Assembly (NCBI RefSeq): GCF_910596095.1
Contig: NC_056539.1
Span: 10,667,501-10,731,500 of the forward strand
Source: Thunnus maccoyii
Taxonomy: Eukaryota; Chordata; Actinopteri; Scombriformes; Scombridae
Reading direction: 5' to 3'
Length of the DNA: 64,000 bases
A model generated the notes under the pieces. The model searched no databases and was not told the origin of the DNA. It saw only the letters and a list, made by a program, of their open reading frames with translations. The position numbers and the translations under genes are program-made. Shown one piece after another: positions 46,266-58,299 of this stretch; the first letter of the stretch is position 1; each line of letters begins with the position of its first letter.

Positions 46266-49200
46266 GAGAGAGAGAAAGAGCATCCTCTGCCCTCAGCCAC
46301 ACACGACCCTTCTGTCAATGTTAAGAGGGCAGAGCGGTGATGAGCCAACAACAAAGACACGTGAGAGAGAGAGGAGAGAGAGAGAGAGAGACAGAACGCG
46401 TACAAGTATGAAAGAAAGGCTGGATTAAAACAAGAGGCCTTAGTGATAGATAACGGAAAACAAATTACGCTGAGAGTGAGAGTGTCACAGCAGCGGCGGG
46501 AGTGATGAGACATTAAAACGTGGGGGTGGATTGAAAGACTAGGCGTATAATAGAAGAGAAAATACACAGAAGGGAGAAGTGGCAGCCTTGGAGTCGGTTA
46601 CATCACTGTGATCTGTATGCTGCCCAGAGCCACACTCCTCAGCCAGCCCTCTAACAGCAGCCAGTCAGCTGTAGAAGACATGTGGAGCTCCACCAATGAC
46701 TGCCTACGTGTTTGCCACAAATATAGACGAGCTTGTGAAATGAAAACTACATTATGCTGTAGTTACAAGCAGGGTTTTTGTGTTTACTTTATTATTTCAT
46801 CACATTTCTTGGTTTTTGTGAGTGTATAAATCTGTGCTTTTCAGTCTGTGTTGGTCTTGTCTTTCTGCGCCATTCTGTCAGCGAGCCTGTCTCCTTTCCT
46901 TAATCCACCTGCCTCTGGCCTCGGGCTATAGCCGTCCCACATGAGCCTGAATCTCCCTACTTTCATTAAACCACTGGAATAGACCAATTATACCTGCAAA
47001 AATGCTTCGGAGCACAAGCAAATGATGGAAAATGTCACGGTAAATGTGCTGAGACTTTAACGTCCCTAAATGATTAAGTGAATTCCTGCAGAGGTCTTTG
47101 GCCATGGCTGTCGGCCACACGAATAAACACACGGTCATGGGCCGTGAACCTGAGAGGCTGGAGCAGTAGCATGGTCATACATGGAGCTGTTGCTGGTTGA
47201 GTTCATTCAGAAAGAGCCTGCAGACTGTGGAAAGGGAGAGATGAGGGCATTGTTGGTGCAAGTCATGCTTTGTTAGGCTTAAGTACAGTACATCCGGCTA
47301 CTGAAATACACATGGCCATTACGAGAGCGCATGGCCCGAGGTCTCAGCCAGAAATGATAGAGCTGTTACGTCTGCTTTATATGAAAAGGACGCCACCCTT
47401 GGAGATTTCCAGGGTTTTAATATAACACTGAAGAAAACATCAGGAAGGGTTGGCGTTTAAATGAAAGTGTGAGTGATGCATGTGTTGCAGCGGCTTCCTC
47501 TGCACAGTCATAATGTCCTCCTCTTTGTATATATGTGAGAGCATGAACCTTTGTGTCCACTGCACTATGTGCCTTGATAACCCTGTAGTTGTTTTGTATA
47601 TGAACAAACAGCACATGTTTGGATGTTCAGTATTTATTCACCATGTATTATTCTATCTGTGTGCAGGCACATGTGGCTGTGCTTGTATGCATGTGTGATG
47701 CAAACCATGCAGTGAAAAGGGCAAAAATTACTGAACCTGAAAGTAAGTATAAAGGCCAAGTAAAAAAAAAGAAAAATCAACTGTGTTAAAGGCCAATACG
47801 GTATAAGTGAAATGCTGTGACAGCTTTTTGATTTCCCATTTAGTCTGCACAGACATTGAAGGTTTTCATCAAAAGCAAAGACGAACTCTGTTGAGTACAA
47901 ATTTTTCAAATTATTCACGTTTTAGAAATGCTGTCAGAGAACATCTTGTTTACATTCCCCACTCATAAACCTTAACTGCACGCGCACACGCACACACACA
48001 CACACACACACACAGAGTCTTTGCTTACCATGTAGTATCCAGGCAGCAGTTTCTGTAAGAATTCAGCCTCCTTGTGCATGACAGTCTTGATGATGAACTC
48101 ATCGTCCTTCGTAAGATAGAAGACTGATCCGCTCGCTCCAGGATTGGACAGCTCAATCAGGGGCTCATTACATAGGGAGTACTGCAAGTAAACACAGAGA
48201 GACCTATAAACACATGACACACCTCTGGCTCTTGCATTGTTTTGTTATTTAAGGAACAATTGAACAAATACAGAAAAACTATGTGTTCATTCTGAACAGA
48301 ATCTCGTGTAAAAAAAAGCTCAAAAAATAGGCAAGAATAGAAGATAACACCGAGGGTTTACCACAATAGCAATGTGATGACAGTGTAATGTAATGCTGAG
48401 GCCATATTCATGATTATAGTGTAGAAAATAAACAGAGTACCAATCAAATAGTTCTCCAAGGAATCCACATGAACTGTTTAATCAAAGTAAATTCTTATAC
48501 TAAATAAAGTCAATATTTTAGATTTTTGCAATATAGCCAGTGAGAGGTGAGAAGATGGGACGCCAAACTACTGCAACATTAAATAGTAACTCTTATCTTA
48601 TGATACAACTCCTCTGAAACTCCCTGTTGACAATAAATCATTGAAGTATGACATTCTCCCTACAGCCTGGATCAAAATATGTGAATTAAGAGCTGACGAT
48701 GAGATTCTTTTCAACCATGGAGATCAAACACAAACATCAGCATGTTGAGACACACACACACACTGTACATTATGATACAGACCATAAAATACATCTAACA
48801 CACAGAGGTGCACTCAGGTATGTATACAGGATTGAACATAAATACACATTGGCAGGATTATGAGTAGTTATTAAAGGTATGACGCAGGTAAGAGAAGGTG
48901 GGTGAGAGACAGAGAGAGGAACAGGTACAGTGCATGATGTAGTACGACAGAGGTAGTGAGGTGGACACACACACACACACACATATAAATGTCAGCTAAC
49001 AGCTTTTGAATTGCAGCTCCTGATAATGAAATGGTTAGCTCAGCTTATTAGCATCTTCTCTCTCTTTCTCTCCACATCTTTAAACCAAGTAATGACAGAC
49101 ACCATTTTTGAAATAGGTGAAGTTGCCCCCTCCTACTTTCTGCTAATGGCTCACTTTTCAAACATCCCCCTCGGAAGATCCTGACATTTAATTTCGTAAC

Positions 49201-52200
49201 CTTTTTTTTTCTCCACATCAAAACACAGCTGAACAGGGTTAGAGGGAAAATGTTCAAAGGGGATGGCTGAGTAGAAATGGTAGCGTGTAAACGGTAGCAA
49301 CAGCCTTTTACAGACATTTAACAGCAGGGACAGTCTACTTGTAGCCATGACTAAGCAACATTAAAGGTGCTCAGGTTGATTTGAGAAATTTAATGAATGA
49401 ATTCATTGACACTGACAATTCTGTTAGCACCAAATTCCTGCAGTAACTATTTATAATTGAGACAAAAAGGACTGCTTAACAGACTACTTAAATAGTGCGG
49501 TGTGTTTAAAGGTGCCCTGTGGAGTTTTTTTTCTAAACAAATGAAAGTTTTGTTTACATTTATTGTAACTCCATCAGAATGTATTGTGTCTAACAGACAT
49601 GTTGAACGCGTTTCCTTCTTCATGAAACACTTGCATAGCTGATTTTTTTATGTTTTAAATCATACATTGTTTGTATCCATGTTTACTAGCTGGCAGTCTT
49701 CTTCCTTGCTTTTGTTGGTGCATTACCTCGTTTCATGTCGCTTTACTGCCACCAGCTTTCAATCAATAGTGTGAAACCAGCGGCAGACTGTGAATCTCGC
49801 AGCCCATGTTTTTTTGTTTCCACCTGCCTGCCTCTACTGGATCCTACTTAAAATCCTGGTTACACCCAGAGCAGAGTGCATGCCAGACATGTTCAACATG
49901 AATGAATAAATGAACACAGTGCTCAGCTTAGCCCAAACACCTCATTAAGACCTCAATGGAAACTTTGTAAAAGGTAGACTAATTGATTTTGGAAAGGCAT
50001 GGAAATAACCCAGAAGCCCAGAACCTGCTTCTACTAATGTATTAATGATTTTTAAATTCTCCTCCTCCACAAGGGTTCTGGGTTTAACATCAGCTAGAGA
50101 GCAGCATCTGGAAGAGATTTGGTGGCTACCTCAAAAACTTGTCACAACCTGAATCCTCTGATCAAGTAGACCAATTTGATTCAATTAGAGCCCTCTGTGA
50201 TTGTGTATTTCTAATGTTAACATGAGCAGAGAAACACTTGTCAAGCTACTGATGCATTAAAGGTAAGTGCACATAGGACACATATAAATACTGACTAAGC
50301 AGTGTAAGTATATGCTGCTAGACTGCTCAGGGCAGAGCGATGAATCATGCAGCCTCAAGGTCCGCCATGCTGATAGGGAGCGACAAGCTGCAGACCGTCC
50401 TTCCCTCTCTACAACCATCCTTTCTCCTCCACTCTGCCCTCTCTTGTGCCTGTTATCACAGCTGTTATCTACACTTCTCAAGCAAATCTTTATTCATTAT
50501 TTTTTAATTATCTATCATATCTATCATATCTATCAATGCATTCAAGACCAGACTGAAACATGTACTAAAGACCAATCAGCTGTGTGACCACTGAGACACA
50601 CAGCTGAGTTTAGTTTACGTTGTTTGTAATTGACATTGTGGGTGTATGAGATGTGCTGTGTGTAGCTTTGTATTTTTTTTTGTTTGTTTGTTTGTTTGTT
50701 TTGTTTTTTGGTTGTTTTTGTTTGCTTTTTACTGTTTGTTGTTGTGCTGTTGTATGTTTTTTGTTGGGGACTACAGATGCAAATTAGCTTCAAGCTAACT
50801 CAGGTGCAGTGCATCTTTAATGTTTCAAACTGCACGCTGTCCCATTCAATAAATAAATCAATCAATCAATTTTCAGTCTTTGAATCTTTCTATTTGTTTA
50901 CCCTTTTAAATTTGCCAGCTGAATATATCGTTTACATTCACTTAGTGTCATAGTTCCAATATGACAATATCCTGATGACCAAACAACAATCATCTGGTCA
51001 CTTTATTTCATTTAATTTGGAGACACAGACTGGTACAGTTATAATCAAGTGACATGCTGAATCTTACCAGATAGTCGTCCGGCCTGATGCCAAACAGTTC
51101 TCTGAAGTAGCGGAAGGCCACGGGAGCGTATGTTTTAAAGCGGAAGTCCGGGAAATGATGAGCTGGAGTGAGGTTGCTCCCTTCACTACAGTACAGAACA
51201 ACAACAGAACATGTAAGACGATGAGATGATACCCACATTCATATCTTCTCCAGTGAATATCAAAAAGGTAGTCAATGTAAAACTCAATTCCAGCAACAGA
51301 AGTGTACTGCACATATGTTTCAGGGTAGAGACCTGGGGAAAAAGATGCTCTCCACCACGTAGAAGTCCTGCATCAACACATCTCTCTCAGGCTTGGAGCT
51401 CAGGTTGCCCACTGTGTAACCGATGCCCAGCTGGATGGCACCTTTCAAGGCAGAGGATGTGGTCTGCAGAGGAGGTGGGGGGAGACAGAGGGTGATGTGG
51501 TGAGTTAAATATATCATTAGCTTGTAATGGTGTAGCAATGTCACCTACAGTTACAATTTTAGTGTCCACTTGCAGTAAAAACAGTGACTGTGTGACTTCA
51601 GTAACAAAAACACACAGTTTTCTGTCTCCGTTTCTCCATATGCAAAATCAACTCATAGGTCTTGACATGTTTAAAACCAGAAAATACATCACAGCACAGC
51701 CGTGTACTGTCCGCAGTACCTTCTTGTAAGTAGTTTCTCCCGATGCATCCACCCCTCTGTGGCCAATCTTCTTTCCCTGACCAGGCAGGCCTGAGGATGA
51801 GGGCATCTGATGAGAGAGAGAGAGACTTGTGTTTATGGGGACAGGAGGGTTTGCACCTGTTCATTAATAGTGATTATTCAAATATGGAAAGATTGGGACA
51901 ATATGAATACATTAGAGCGATATCATGCTTTGATCTTGTCTGGTGGTTTTCACTGAGCAGACCAGTTGTTCATTTTGAAGAAAAATACAAACTTTGGTTC
52001 ATCTGTTTTAAGGATCTTTCATTAGTGGAACTTGATTAAACTCACACTGTGCATAGCATGACGTCTGACTGCACAGTTTATAATTTAATCTGGTTTAGAA
52101 AACGTATTAAAAGGTGGAAGGTGCGGTGGATACTTCAGATCTCAAACCTGGACATCTGACGTAAATGTTTCTGGTGCTGTTGGAAGTAATGTTCATTGAG

Positions 52201-52645
52201 CTTTTTGGTCTAAATTGACATTTAAAAAGTCAAATTAAACTAATTGTGCAATACTTCTAAATATTTGTTTTAACATATAGTACAGTCCCTGCAGTGCCAG
52301 ATGGATGGGATTTACCAAATTAGGGAGGATTAAGATATTTTGAGCTGAGTTGTCTAGCAAAAACACAGATACTAAATTGATGTTTAAATACTTTTGGTAG
52401 CCTGTGCTGACCTTGTAGCAGTCTGAGCCTTCATGGCACGAGATAGTAAAATTATGTACTGCAAAATTAATTGCCCGAAATCCTCAGATCGAGCTCTGGG
52501 TTCAATTAGCATTTCATAAAAATCTGGCTAAAACTAAAGAGGGAGTAGATACTGATGAACAGAATCAAAAAGGGACTTAAGAGAGAAGTGCACAGGGACA
52601 GATGGTAGCTCACCTCTGTAATGAAGGCTTTCCTAGCAGCAGCAT
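28680..52645 (-). CDS. pip5k1c: Phosphatidylinositol 4-phosphate 5-kinase type I gamma, first exon missing
   Basis: Minus-strand exons: 52614-52645, 51720-51806, 51333-51463, 51068-51185, 48029-48181, 44464-44763, 43621-43829, 42186-42269, 41892-41940, 39349-39433, 38513-38674, 38077-38215, 37662-37694, 37267-37386, 33791-34052, alternative 30501-30569 and 28843-28932, then the stop TAG at 28680-28682. Every junction is GT-AG and in frame. The enzyme phosphorylates PI4P to PI(4,5)P2 for endocytosis and focal adhesions. Counting from the first residue here: the glycine-rich loop GASGS is at 138-142, the ATP lysine of IIKTV at 155, MDYSLL at 282-287, the metal-binding IID at 364-366, and a type I specificity loop about 375-403 (YADRF). 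The tail is long and Ser/Pro/Glu-rich, ending at DIYF (655) before the optional cassettes. The initiating exon, about 30 residues in mammals, was not found and is probably beyond 64000. Confidence 0.93.
28843..28932 (-). CDS. pip5k1c: pip5k1c alternative exon: talin/AP-2-binding C-terminal cassette
   Basis: This 30-codon phase-0 exon begins [17 protein letters not shown] and ends in ERET before a GTAAGT donor. The WVYSPLHY core is the motif by which mammalian PIPKI-gamma long isoform binds the talin FERM domain; its Trp and first Tyr are key contacts, and that Tyr and the next Ser are phosphorylation sites. All of these are kept. Skipping the exon would give the short, non-talin-binding isoform. 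Confidence 0.85.
29684..29742. repeat. Compound (TC)n(CA)n microsatellite
   Basis: A TC tract of about 42 bases, with one TG interruption, runs into a CA tract of about 16 bases. It lies in the pip5k1c intron between the two alternative cassettes. Confidence 0.9.
29816..30201. mobile_element. Second MITE of the AAAGGnnCAGTGTGTAG family, uninterrupted
   Basis: The ends TTAAAGGAGCAGTGTGTAGG and ACACTGGTCCTTTAA are reverse complements, with TTAA at both boundaries. It is about 386 bases and lies in opposite orientation to the copy at 15290-16079, whose ends and inner blocks it shares. It sits in a pip5k1c intron, 300 bases from an alternative exon. Confidence 0.75.
30501..30569 (-). CDS. pip5k1c: pip5k1c alternative exon: degenerate WVxSPL cassette
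   Basis: This 23-codon phase-0 exon begins [14 protein letters not shown] and ends before a GTAAGT donor; the acceptor is GTTGTCAG. It resembles the downstream cassette ([10 protein letters not shown]), but both tyrosines are replaced (V and Q) and the rest is basic (RRK). Mammalian PIP5K1C also has extra C-terminal splice variants with a related second cassette; exact equivalence was not tested. It could be used alone, before the stop exon, or together with the 28843-28932 exon. Confidence 0.7.
30769..31188. mobile_element. hAT-like MITE with 8-bp target-site duplication
   Basis: The ends are CAGTGGCGGGCCGT and, as reverse complement, CAGTGGTGGGCCGT. The flanks are CTGGCACC (30761-30768) and CTGGCAGC (31189-31196), an 8-base duplication with one mismatch, typical of hAT elements. 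There is no transposase in the 420 bases. It lies in the pip5k1c intron upstream of the 30501-30569 cassette. Confidence 0.8.
31612..31648. repeat. (CA)n microsatellite
   Basis: About 18 uninterrupted CA units on the plus strand ((TG)n in the pip5k1c transcript), about 1 kb upstream of the 30501-30569 alternative exon. Confidence 0.92.
33735..33770. repeat. (TA)n/(TG)n tract beside the last constitutive pip5k1c exon
   Basis: In the transcript sense this is a CA-rich tract, then (TA)n, starting about 20 bases after the donor at 33790. CA repeats next to a 5' splice site can bind hnRNP L in vertebrates. Confidence 0.8.
34053..37266 (-). other. pip5k1c intron, no other gene seen
   Basis: About 3.2 kb between two C-terminal tail exons. 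Open frames on either strand are short, pyrimidine-rich in part (34650-35080) and lack similarity. No repeat family was recognised. Confidence 0.6.
38047..38069. repeat. (TG)n tract 8 bases after a pip5k1c splice donor
   Basis: On the minus strand this is an uninterrupted (CA)n tract beginning 8 bases into the intron that follows the exon at 38077-38215. Confidence 0.9.
39434..41891 (-). other. pip5k1c intron with a degenerate AT-rich repeat copy
   Basis: This is the intron between the exon encoding the end of the kinase specificity loop and the preceding exon. It contains a diverged copy, at about 40205-40530, of the AT-rich repeat seen at 19782-20840 and 61124-61400. No other gene was recognised. 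Confidence 0.55.
46036..46392. repeat. Cluster of three (GA)n microsatellites
   Basis: Purine-only tracts at about 46036-46064, 46219-46280 and 46364-46392 are separated by ordinary intronic DNA. In the pip5k1c transcript they read (CT)n. Confidence 0.88.
47979..48015. repeat. (CA)n microsatellite beside a pip5k1c splice donor
   Basis: In the transcript sense this is (TG)n, beginning about 14 bases after the 5' splice site of the exon at 48029-48181, which encodes the ATP-binding lysine. Confidence 0.9.
48182..51067 (-). other. pip5k1c intron, no other gene seen
   Basis: About 2.9 kb between the exon ending in DDYL and the exon carrying the ATP-binding lysine. It has a short (CA)n near 48964-48982 and a (TTTG)n run near 50680-50702. 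No other gene was recognised. Confidence 0.6.
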
Positions 52646-53929
52646 CTGAGAGACAGACAGAGAAGAAAGACAGAGATGGCTGTGTTAGTCGCTCTGAGAT
52701 GGAGAGGCTCCATTACTCAGCATCATTAGTGCTCTCTGTGACAAGGATGAATCCCAAAGGGTGGCCACAGCAGTCCAACATTATGTAATAACAGTGTCAA
52801 ACACAAGTAGGGGCCTGTCAGCTAGAGGAACTGCAGGAGAGCGTAACATCAGCTACAAGGGCACCAAGTCCTGTTTAAATCCCAATGTACTGTGTGTGTG
52901 TGTGTTTTAATGCATTTTTACATGATTTAAGATTAAAATACCTTATAGATGTTGAACATGGTGGATTAGCAATGCCCATCCATGATGAAAGTAAAATCCA
53001 ATCAAAGTTACATTTTAGGTAAAACTAATTTAGTGTGTAACAATCAATGTAAATATACATAAATCTTGAGTGAAAATAGCCCAGGCACCTTCTTATTGTG
53101 TTGGTCACAAGCCCTTCATTTTCTACTTGAGCTAATATGAAAAGAGCAGCTCTGCTAAGTTTAAATTATTCTGCTGTGGGTTTGTTGAAGTGGGAGTAAA
53201 GTACATACTAGCACTCTGGTTTTACAAGCCTAATATTATGCAGGCTGAAATGTGTTACACCAAGAAACTAGTATATTCTAACTGAACACATTAAATGTGC
53301 CAATCTAACAAATTTCAGGAACACCACAATGATACATCTGCTATGCTGTGATAATTTTTCATCTAATAACAGGATGTGGGCAGTAGAGAAAGGCAATCAG
53401 AGGACTGTTTTTGCCAGGAAGGCCTGAAATAGATGCATAATTATAGACATATAACACTCAGCATAATAATGCAGAGAAGGGTAAGGAGGGCAGGACAGAA
53501 AGAACACAAAATGAACAAATGAAAGAGATGAAAGACTCAAACAGAGGAGATGAGAGAGGGCTTCAGACAGCACAAGAGGGAGGCTGAATAATTCCCCGAC
53601 TGTAGCCTGTATCGTACCCAGCCGCCCAGATGGTGGAATTTATGGAAAATCTGCTTTTGTGAATAAATAAATGAGCATACAAAAAGTGATAAGATAAGAT
53701 ATTCCTAATTGGACGGGACATTAGCTTTATGGCAATTGCTGCTACCAGAACAACACTACATCATAACATCTGTCATGCTGCTATAGCAGATTTATTATTT
53801 GTTATTACGTGGCAGTAGGTTAGATTTTGGTGCGCTAGATTAGAACATTACAAAAGCAAATCTAATATTATGTATTACATTTCCTTTTGTAGCTCACTGC
53901 TGCACATACATGATACTTAAAAGTACATA

Positions 53930-55590
53930 AGACGCCTTTTTCACAGCAGACATGTTGACTTGTCATAGTAGGAAAAACACTTGTGTTACTAATAAGAGTA
54001 ACAATGGCTCTGTTCACTGTCCTCATGGCAGTGAACATGCACAACACCGGGACTAAATGGAATTCAGCCATCATTAATTAATTTGAAATGGGGCTGAGTG
54101 AAAGATTTACTGTATGTCATGTAAATTGACATAATGATTGTTCTCGGTGCAAGTGGCGCCACAGAGTGAGCCAACCAACGTAAGACGGGTGGAGTTTCTT
54201 GAGTTGCATTAATCATATTTATGTCATCCAGGAGTTGCTGGAAGGGAGCAGAGGAGAGTACTTGAGCTTTTTCTTGAGCTAGTGCAGCCCCGTTCAAAAC
54301 GTGCCTGTTCAGAACAGGCCGACTGTTTGGCCTGCCGCCGCTACTTCAATGTATAGAAAAATTAATACAGTTGATGTGAGGTGTGAATGAGTATTTACAC
54401 CAACAACAGGAAAGAAACTAACATTTTATTAGACAGAGATGATATAAATTATAAGTACTCTAATAGTAAATAAATGTTCTTTTCTAATTTCAAGTAAATA
54501 ACTTAACTTGTAACGCACAGGACATACAGACATACATACAGACATACAGAGATTCCTTCTTTTAGTAGATAGATGCCCCAATCTGTCCTGAGGCACCACT
54601 GAAACCTTTCTACATTAAAATATAATTTTAAAATTTTATTTTATTTTATTTTTAAAAAACTGAACATAACATAGTTTAATATCTATAACAAATATACTGT
54701 ATAGTCAATTACTGTATTATTTCATGCAAAAAAGGGCCCTGTGTTTTGATTGGTTATGCAAAACATGTGAGACAGAAAGTGTGGCTGTATAAGCAAAGTG
54801 TTTTTTTGTCAGAAACTGTAAGAAATGTTTTAGCACTCAATGATTTGCTACGGTTTGTCAAATTTAATGTGTTGCTGCTTCTGCATGGATGAATAGTAAT
54901 AATGAGTCTAACTGAACTCTGGTGTATGTTTTTGAGACACATACACAGTCAGTCACCATCAAAGTGAAGCACAGCCATGCATATGACGGCTATTATTTAT
55001 TTCATTAGGAATAAATTAGAATAGAATATGTCTTTATTGTCTACTAGGGAGGAAAATTGTCTTCGGCTCGCCAAAACATGAGGACACACTACACATGATT
55101 TACACCCGCTGTAACTACGTAAGCCCCCCTCAGCTCTCTAAGACATATTGACATGTCATAATAGGAAAAGTACAGGTGTTACTACCATTAGCGACGGCTC
55201 CGTTCTATTCATACGTCCCAGTAAGCCACGACAGTATGACAGTGAGCCAGCAAGCACAATACCAGGACCCTGAAAGCTGCCAAATGGAATTTAGTCATCA
55301 TTCATTTTATCATTTACACCTGTGCTTTTCCTGCTGTGACGAGTCAAAATGTCTTCCATGAAAAAGACATTTTATTTGCCACCGCTATAGACCTTTTCAC
55401 AGCAGCCATTTTGACTTGTCAGAGCAGGAAAAGCACAGGTGAATCTAATAACATTAATGATGGCTTCATGTTCTCACGTGTTCCAGTAAACCACGCACAC
55501 CATGACCCTGGAACTGGTATTTATGAAATATTCATGTTAAATCTGTGCTTTTCTGGCTGTAATATGTCATATCTGGCATGAAAAATGTCT
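53930..55590. repeat. Three related MITE-like copies with inverted ends
   Basis: The copies lie at about 53930-54085, 55135-55375 and 55385-55590. They share a block reading roughly TTGACTTGTCATAGTAGG, a CTGTTCA/CATGG middle and, in the last two, an end carrying the reverse complement (GTGCTTTTCCTGCTGTGA). The first copy is truncated. The last two are adjacent and nearly in tandem. Confidence 0.65.
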
Positions 55591-58218
55591 TTTGTCCTCA
55601 CAGCCACTGATTTCTGTCTAAGTGCCTTTAGCAAGATATTAAAGATAGTCTACAAGTGATCCCCTAAGACATGTTGTGAACTGGTCACAACAGGCTAAAT
55701 AAGGCTGACTGAGGATGAAACATGAATTTCCGGCTGCAGTCTCTGAAGGCTCCAACCTCTGACCAGTATAACATGCTTCAGTCTGTCTCTCACCAGTTGA
55801 GACACTAACAGCTAACCTATACAACCCAGTGTCACTCATGATGAGTGGGATAGCATCTTCACAGTTTGAGCCCGTGTTTGCAGCTGAGCTGATATCCAGC
55901 CTCTCTGGTCCCTGTGTCTGCCTGCCTCTCGTGGATGCGCATGTGACTGAGCAACAGAATAGCCTACTTGCCACCCCTCCTCCTACTCTGTCTCTCTCTC
56001 TCTCTCTCTCCCTGGGTCACACAGATTCGCACTGGGATGAGCAAGCTAAAGCGTGCCAGTGCAATCCCGGCAATGCTCCCTGCAAGCTGGAACATTCAGG
56101 GAGTAAAATTCATGAAAAAAAAAGAAAAATACCTTGTGGTAAAGAATGTTTGCAATGCAGATAATTAAAGACCACGGCGTACTATTTATTAGTGTCTGTG
56201 TCCAAGCGTGAGCGTGCTAAGTATGGTTTCTTCACATCTCGTCTGTCGGTTCCCCGTGCCTGGTTCTTCGTATGTGTGAGTGTGTGTTACGTGTCTTACT
56301 GCAGTAGCGTCTTTTCCCTTCTGTGTGTGTGTGTGTGTGTAGTGAATGAGCATGTACGAGTCTGGCTGTGTGTCCAAGCATGTGCTCCATCTCTCCCTGC
56401 TTGTCTCAGCGCAAACCATCACCAAGACAGCTTAACCAGCAACAGACCAATTGAAACAAAACTCCAAAACTATGATATACTCTGCTTCCTATATATTGTA
56501 TTAATACTAATACTAACAATAGTATTTAGCCTTCAACATATGATAATGCTGTTGCTATCACTAATATTTCCAATACATTTGACCTTTAAAGATGTTATTT
56601 ACTGTGCTAAGATATTTAACAACCATGGAGATACCTATAAAAATCTATTAAATTAATTAAATTATTAAGTTAGTAAAATCTATTAAAAGTGTTCAGACGC
56701 CGCAGTAATCACAGCCTGACTGTGAGGTACAGATGAGGCTTTTTAATTCCTGAAACATCTGTAAACTATCCCAAATCTCTCAGATATCTGAAACCTTAAT
56801 CCAAAAATGTAATCTGATTTAGTGTATTCATGTCATGTATTCATCTATTATCACCGTCCTCGGCAGCACAATGTAAACCCAGACAAGAAAGCCGTTAAAA
56901 TGAATAAATTCAATTTTGGGAACAGGGAGAAGGCTCTGTGAGGAGAAGAGATGTGTGAATGTTCGAGCAAGACTTCCTTGATATTTTAGCCATTTCACTG
57001 ATGTTTGTGACAGTCTGAGATGTAATTATATTATGATTACAAGCAACCAATTGTGACTGCAAGAACGGGAGAGACATAAATATGATGAGAGTATATTACA
57101 GTGAACAGGGGAAGAACAGAGGAAGACTCTGGATAATGAATAGAAACTGGGGGGCATCATAACTTACTGAAAAAACATCATCTCCTCTGTGATAACTAAA
57201 CCCAATGCTTAAGTACTGTCCTAACAAGGAAAATATTCTCTAACATCTAGAAAAAGAAGTATATTAAACACCTAAATTTATCAATAAAGACATTATTTTA
57301 CCAACTACCATTTAGCACATTCCTTTCATTTAATTTTAGGCTACTATACATATCTCATGTTGACATTCCTGTAAAAACTGATATATGCCTCTACCCTGCA
57401 GCACAGCTGTTTGATGTGATAATATGTTATCACTCTGAACATCCTTCTGTTTACCTTTAACAGGTACCCATCTGATTCTATCCTTAGCAATGTTAAGTAG
57501 CTGCAGAATGAGGACATGATGAAAAATACAACACCATCACGCTGTGGAGTTCTTCAGGGGATGGAACAACAAATAGACCCATCCAAATAAATAGCTTCTA
57601 GCTGAGACTGTTGCCTAGCCAGACTGCTATGTGTTAGTTTAATGGCTCTTAAAATCCTTAAGAAAGCGGTCCATTACCGGCTGGTGATAGCCATGGGAGG
57701 CGAGGCCAGACATAAGCTTATTTATATAATTTTTTGATGCAGGAATATGATCACATGTTCAACCCATATTTGACCCGTTCATATGAGACGGCTGTCTGAT
57801 ATTAATCCCTGTTTGCTGCCATCCATGCATACTGCTGCTAAACCATGGAATTACACCAGATATTATACAGTAGCTAAACAGCATCATTAATTATTAAAAT
57901 GGTACCCAAAATGTTAACACAACAGCTAAACGCTAAACTAAACACAGCCAGTAAACAACAACACTGACAACACGTTGTTTCTTATTGGACACAGTGAATA
58001 TACAATAAGAAATATTAAACATTAGTGTTACCGAGACTCCAAACGATGGATGCAGGATGGATTTCTTTTCTTTTTCAATTTAAAATCAAGTTAGATTCAT
58101 CACTGTATGTATCATTGTTTGGTATCCTTCTTCAGTGTCTATAAGGCAATAACCACACATCACTTACCAACTACAAGTACAAACATTCGTGCACCAACAT
58201 TGTTTTAGATTATCTACA

Positions 58219-58299
58219 TGTACAGTACCAATCAACAGTCTGGACACACTTTCCAATTCACTTGAATGAATGTCCAAATTTTTGACTAGTATTGTACAT
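58219..58299. mobile_element. Minimal 80-bp inverted-repeat element, Tc1/mariner-like ends
   Basis: The left end TGTACAGTACCAATCAACAG and the right end, as reverse complement TGTACAATACTAGTCAAAAA, match over about 27 bases. Almost nothing lies between the arms. The ends resemble the CAGTACCAGTCAAAAG termini of Tc1/mariner-derived elements common in fish. Confidence 0.6.

Larger units (their letters stand above)
44764..48028 (-). other. pip5k1c intron with purine-rich repeats and a repeat copy
   Basis: The intron holds a diverged copy of the AT-rich repeat family at about 45375-45710, and a cluster of (GA)n tracts at 46036-46392. Long open frames here are low-complexity artefacts of the (GA)n DNA. 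No other gene was recognised. Confidence 0.55.

Noticed and set aside
45888-46567. Ser/Leu-rich open frames of 131 and 147 residues
   Set aside because: Low-complexity translation of (GA)n repeats within a pip5k1c intron.
50680-50760. (TTTG)n-rich stretch considered as a retroposon tail
   Set aside because: No element body or target duplication was found; simple repeat only.
56192-56656. 154-residue plus-strand open frame
   Set aside because: Contains (GT)n-encoded Cys-Val repeats, has no motif and lies in intronic-type DNA.
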